Positions 13,785 through 15,785 of a stretch of DNA of 15,785 nt are shown here, one piece after another. A program made the translations under genes and the position numbers. The notes under the pieces are model-generated. The model saw only the letters and a program-made list of their open reading frames with translations, was not told where the DNA came from and searched no databases. The stretch is from contig CAMKAP010000020.1 in assembly GCA_946410505.1 (NCBI GenBank), forward strand, positions 1-15,785, written 5' to 3'. Source of the DNA: an uncultured Clostridia bacterium (GTDB lineage Bacteria; Bacillota_A; Clostridia; Oscillospirales; Oscillospiraceae). The stretch's first letter is position 1. Every line of letters starts with the position of its first letter.

Positions 13785-15407
13785 ATGATCAGATATAATG
13801 AACTGACTTCCCGGCAGGCCATCGGCGGGCTGCGGGATTATCTGGTGCTTGCCCTGCGCAGCACCGGTCCCGATCCCGCTTCCGACCGTATCTTCCAGCT
13901 TGGCATGCTGCGGGTGGAAAACGGCGAGATCGTCAACCGCAACAGTACGCTCATTGATCCCGGCATGCCGATCCCTGCAGCGATCGCAGAGGAAACAGGC
14001 ATCACCGACGCAGACGCTGCCCGAGGGCTCAGCTATCCGCAGATGGCGGGCAGCCTGGCAAAACTCCTGCTTGACGGCGTGGTCATCGCTGACGAAGATG
14101 CGCTGGGCTTTGTCCGCACGATGCTGGAAGAAAACGGCTTCGGCGGCAGCTTCTCTTTTGTGGATGTGCGCGCGTTTCTGGCCCTGGAGCATCCGGAGCT
14201 TGCGGACAAGTCTCCGGCGCAGATCGCCGAGGCGCTTGAGATCCGGGCCGAAGAGGCGCCCGGGATTATACAGGACGCCGCGCTCCGCTACTCTCTGCTG
14301 CAGCTCTGCCAGCAGTATTCCGCCGCTCCCGGAGAGGCCGAAGAGGAGGCCCTCCCGCCTGAGAACGATAGCCCCGCCGAAGCGGCAGAGGAGGCCGAGC
14401 CCGAACACGAGCCGGCTCCCACTGCCGAGCAGGTGCCGATAAAGAGTGCCAAAAAAGGCCTCTTTCCCCTGATCCATCTGAAGCCCCGCCGGACGCCCCG
14501 GAAAAAGCACCGCAGAAGGGACCGTCTTGAGGGTCTCTGGGATTTGAGCACGGAGGAGTTCATCGGCTACGGCGCCGCTTTGATCAGTGTGGTGGCCGCG
14601 CTGATTTTCCTTCCCTCCTGGGCAAGTCTGCTGTTTCTTCTCGCCGGCCTGGTGTTTCTTCCCCTACGGCCCATTCGCCGCTTGTTCCGCCGCATGGGTC
14701 TGGACGGATGGAAGGTCCTCGTGCTGGGCGCCGCGCTCTTTGTTCTGGCCGGCGTCATCAAGCCTCATACGCCCGGCGGCGGCAGAGTGAAAAAAGCGGA
14801 TGACGGCCCTCCCTCCTTCATCATCCTGAGTTGGAACGAGCCGGGTGAATACGGCGAGGAATGGACCGCCCTCAACGACGACGGCGAGGAGGAGCAGTAT
14901 ATTGCCTTCCATCTGCCCATCGGCATTTATCGCGTGCTCAACAACAACGTCGCTTCGGCGAAGGTCACGGTCTGTGATGACGTACCCGAGGAGAAAAGTG
15001 AGGACATCCAGGACCTTCTTTTAGAGGAGAGCACCCGCACCGTAACGGTCCTTGCCAGCAAGAGCAAGGAGATCACGCTGGACGAGGGGCAGCACCTGCG
15101 TCTCTCCGAGAACGCGGACAATGTCATTTTCCAGTACCTGGGAGAAATTCCGGAGGTCGTTGTGGATGAGAAGGAAGAGCAGGACGATCCCAATGCCACC
15201 GCCATCACCGCCTGGGTCAACGGCACCGAGGTGCGTATGCGCAAGTCCGCTTCCGTCAGCGCCTTCATCATGGCCACCTTCGACACCGGCAAGGAGGTCA
15301 AGGTCACCGGCGAAACCGGTGACTGGACGGCTGTCACCGTGGACAACCAGAAGGGATATATTTATTCGCGCTACATCACCTACGAAAAGCCGAGCGGCGT
15401 GGAATGA
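13785..15407 (+). CDS. Membrane-anchored pseudo-exonuclease (DnaQ-like fold without catalytic residues) with C-terminal SH3 domain
   Basis: Residues 15-180 follow the DnaQ/epsilon exonuclease pattern: DYLVLALRSTG, IFQLGMLRVENGEIV, STLIDPGMPIP, EETGITDADA and a C-terminal IIQDAALRYSLLQL. The DEDD positions are replaced: D-x-E reads Ala23-x-Arg25, the HN-x-x-FD block reads DEDALG with Gly108, and the last H-x4-D reads Gln163/Arg168. An acidic Glu/Ala/Pro linker (182-215) and a strongly basic stretch (RRTPRKKHRRRDR, 235-247) follow. Three hydrophobic helices lie at about 258-277, 279-294 and 308-325. An extracytoplasmic region ends in a bacterial SH3 domain (475-533; GTEVRMRKSASVS and GYIYSRYI). 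AGGAG at 13774-13778, 6 nt upstream, fixes the start. It is monocistronic between two terminators. Binding of nucleotide or nucleic acid inside the cell and of cell wall outside is inferred. Confidence 0.8.
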   Translation: MIRYNELTSRQAIGGLRDYLVLALRSTGPDPASDRIFQLGMLRVENGEIVNRNSTLIDPGMPIPAAIAEETGITDADAARGLSYPQMAGSLAKLLLDGVVIADEDALGFVRTMLEENGFGGSFSFVDVRAFLALEHPELADKSPAQIAEALEIRAEEAPGIIQDAALRYSLLQLCQQYSAAPGEAEEEALPPENDSPAEAAEEAEPEHEPAPTAEQVPIKSAKKGLFPLIHLKPRRTPRKKHRRRDRLEGLWDLSTEEFIGYGAALISVVAALIFLPSWASLLFLLAGLVFLPLRPIRRLFRRMGLDGWKVLVLGAALFVLAGVIKPHTPGGGRVKKADDGPPSFIILSWNEPGEYGEEWTALNDDGEEEQYIAFHLPIGIYRVLNNNVASAKVTVCDDVPEEKSEDIQDLLLEESTRTVTVLASKSKEITLDEGQHLRLSENADNVIFQYLGEIPEVVVDEKEEQDDPNATAITAWVNGTEVRMRKSASVSAFIMATFDTGKEVKVTGETGDWTAVTVDNQKGYIYSRYITYEKPSGVE

Positions 15408-15420
15408 ACCGAGCATAGCA

Positions 15421-15452
15421 AAAGCCCCTGCGGATTCCTCCGCAGGGGCTTT
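15421..15452. terminator. Strong hairpin terminator between convergent genes
   Basis: A perfect 14-bp stem AAAGCCCCTGCGGA / TCCGCAGGGGCTTT (15421-15434 and 15439-15452) with loop TTCC. Tracts of A on one side and T on the other, inside the stem ends, allow it to act on both the plus transcript and the facing minus-strand gene. Confidence 0.9.
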
Positions 15453-15468
15453 CTCTATGCATTCGCAA

Positions 15469-15785
15469 TTACTTCTTGGCCAGGCTCTTCTGGCGCGCGT
15501 ACTCGGCAGCGCCCAGAGCGCCCATCAGCTGGGGGTCGGTCTTCAGGTTGATGACCTTCAGCTTCAGCACGTGCTCAATGGCCTCTTTCAGACCGTCGTT
15601 CTTCGCGCAGCCGCCCGTCAGCGTGATGCTGTCGGTGGCGCCGGCCTTCTTCGCCATGACGAAGCAGCGCTTGGCAACTGCCATCTCGATGCCGGCTGCG
15701 ATCTCATCCGTCGCCTTGCCTTCACCGACGAGGGTGATGACCTCAGACTCGGCAAAGACGGTGCACTGGGCCGTGATGGGGATGA
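15469..15785 (-). CDS. 2-hydroxyacyl-CoA dehydratase activator-type ATPase (HgdC/BcrAD/BadFG family), C-terminal part
   Basis: The 104 visible codons are the C-terminal end of an ASKHA-fold protein and continue past the right edge. The segment AQCTVFAESEVITLV contains one of the two cysteines that, in HgdC of Acidaminococcus, bind the [4Fe-4S] cluster between subunits. IAAGIEMAVAKR and TLTGGCAKNDGL match the family's ATP-site elements (usually GGVAKN), and the end QLMGALGAAEYAR is also typical. Such proteins use ATP hydrolysis to push an electron into a 2-hydroxyacyl-CoA dehydratase in amino-acid fermentation, or into benzoyl-CoA reductase-like enzymes. Which partner it serves depends on genes outside the window. 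The ATG at 15682-15684 is internal, because coding similarity continues upstream of it. Confidence 0.88.
   Translation of the reverse strand, partial: IPITAQCTVFAESEVITLVGEGKATDEIAAGIEMAVAKRCFVMAKKAGATDSITLTGGCAKNDGLKEAIEHVLKLKVINLKTDPQLMGALGAAEYARQKSLAKK

Noticed and set aside
13785..14325. Active DNA polymerase III epsilon-type exonuclease
   Set aside because: The fold is similar but the D-x-E, FD and H-x4-D residues are all replaced, so a working 3'-5' exonuclease was not called.
1..15785. CRISPR arrays, tRNA, rRNA, insertion sequences or phage genes
   Set aside because: No regular spaced repeats, tRNA-like cloverleaf ends, rRNA segments, transposase/integrase motifs or terminal inverted repeats with target duplications were seen.

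Overview
The window looks like chromosomal DNA from a GC-rich, gut-type Clostridia member of the Bacillota, probably Oscillospiraceae or Ruminococcaceae. The evidence is consensus AGGAGG ribosome binding sites, sigma-A style promoters with extended -10 elements, a LytR-CpsA-Psr protein, a TrpXYZ-type ABC transporter, an HgdC-type 2-hydroxyacyl-CoA dehydratase activator and Clostridia-type acyltransferases. The family assignment is an inference from gene content; no marker gene is present.

Layout. At the left edge is the 5' part of gap (glyceraldehyde-3-phosphate dehydrogenase, minus strand, cut by the window). It is divergent from a soluble PAS/ATPase histidine-kinase-like gene (837-1895, plus) whose H-box has no histidine. 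That gene converges on an LCP cell-wall ligase gene (1945-3204, minus). Between the LCP gene and the next operon is a dense regulatory region. It holds four helically phased CTKAANA repeats in front of the LCP -10 box, a perfect 12-bp palindrome over a sigma-A promoter, and a 17-codon leader peptide with a YYRYYF run followed by antiterminator and terminator structures. This is a candidate translation-coupled attenuator. Behind it lies a three-gene ABC importer: lipoprotein (3577-4548), permease (4660-5607) and ATPase (5600-6397).

The region 6434-6722 has no gene. It contains a long perfect hairpin and GC-rich palindromes that look like a dispersed intergenic repeat. Next come two regulators in one minus-strand operon, LacI-family (TTG start) then WYL-family. 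They are divergent from an envelope-lipid gene set: a PlsC-like acyltransferase with a changed catalytic motif, a PAP2-like phosphatase and a small multi-pass membrane protein. After a terminator come a second PlsC-like acyltransferase with a C-terminal zinc-ribbon-like module and a GltS/ESS-family sodium symporter, probably one operon.

The gene at 13785-15407 sits behind an almost perfect sigma-A promoter. It encodes a DnaQ-like 3'-5' exonuclease fold in which all recognisable catalytic residues are replaced, joined to transmembrane helices and a C-terminal bacterial SH3 domain. Facing it at the right edge is the 3' part of an HgdC/BcrAD-type ATPase activator.

The best candidates for undescribed biology are the Tyr-rich leader attenuator with its promoter palindrome (3357-3545) and the membrane-anchored pseudo-exonuclease (13785-15407). 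The phased repeat promoter of the LCP gene is a further one.
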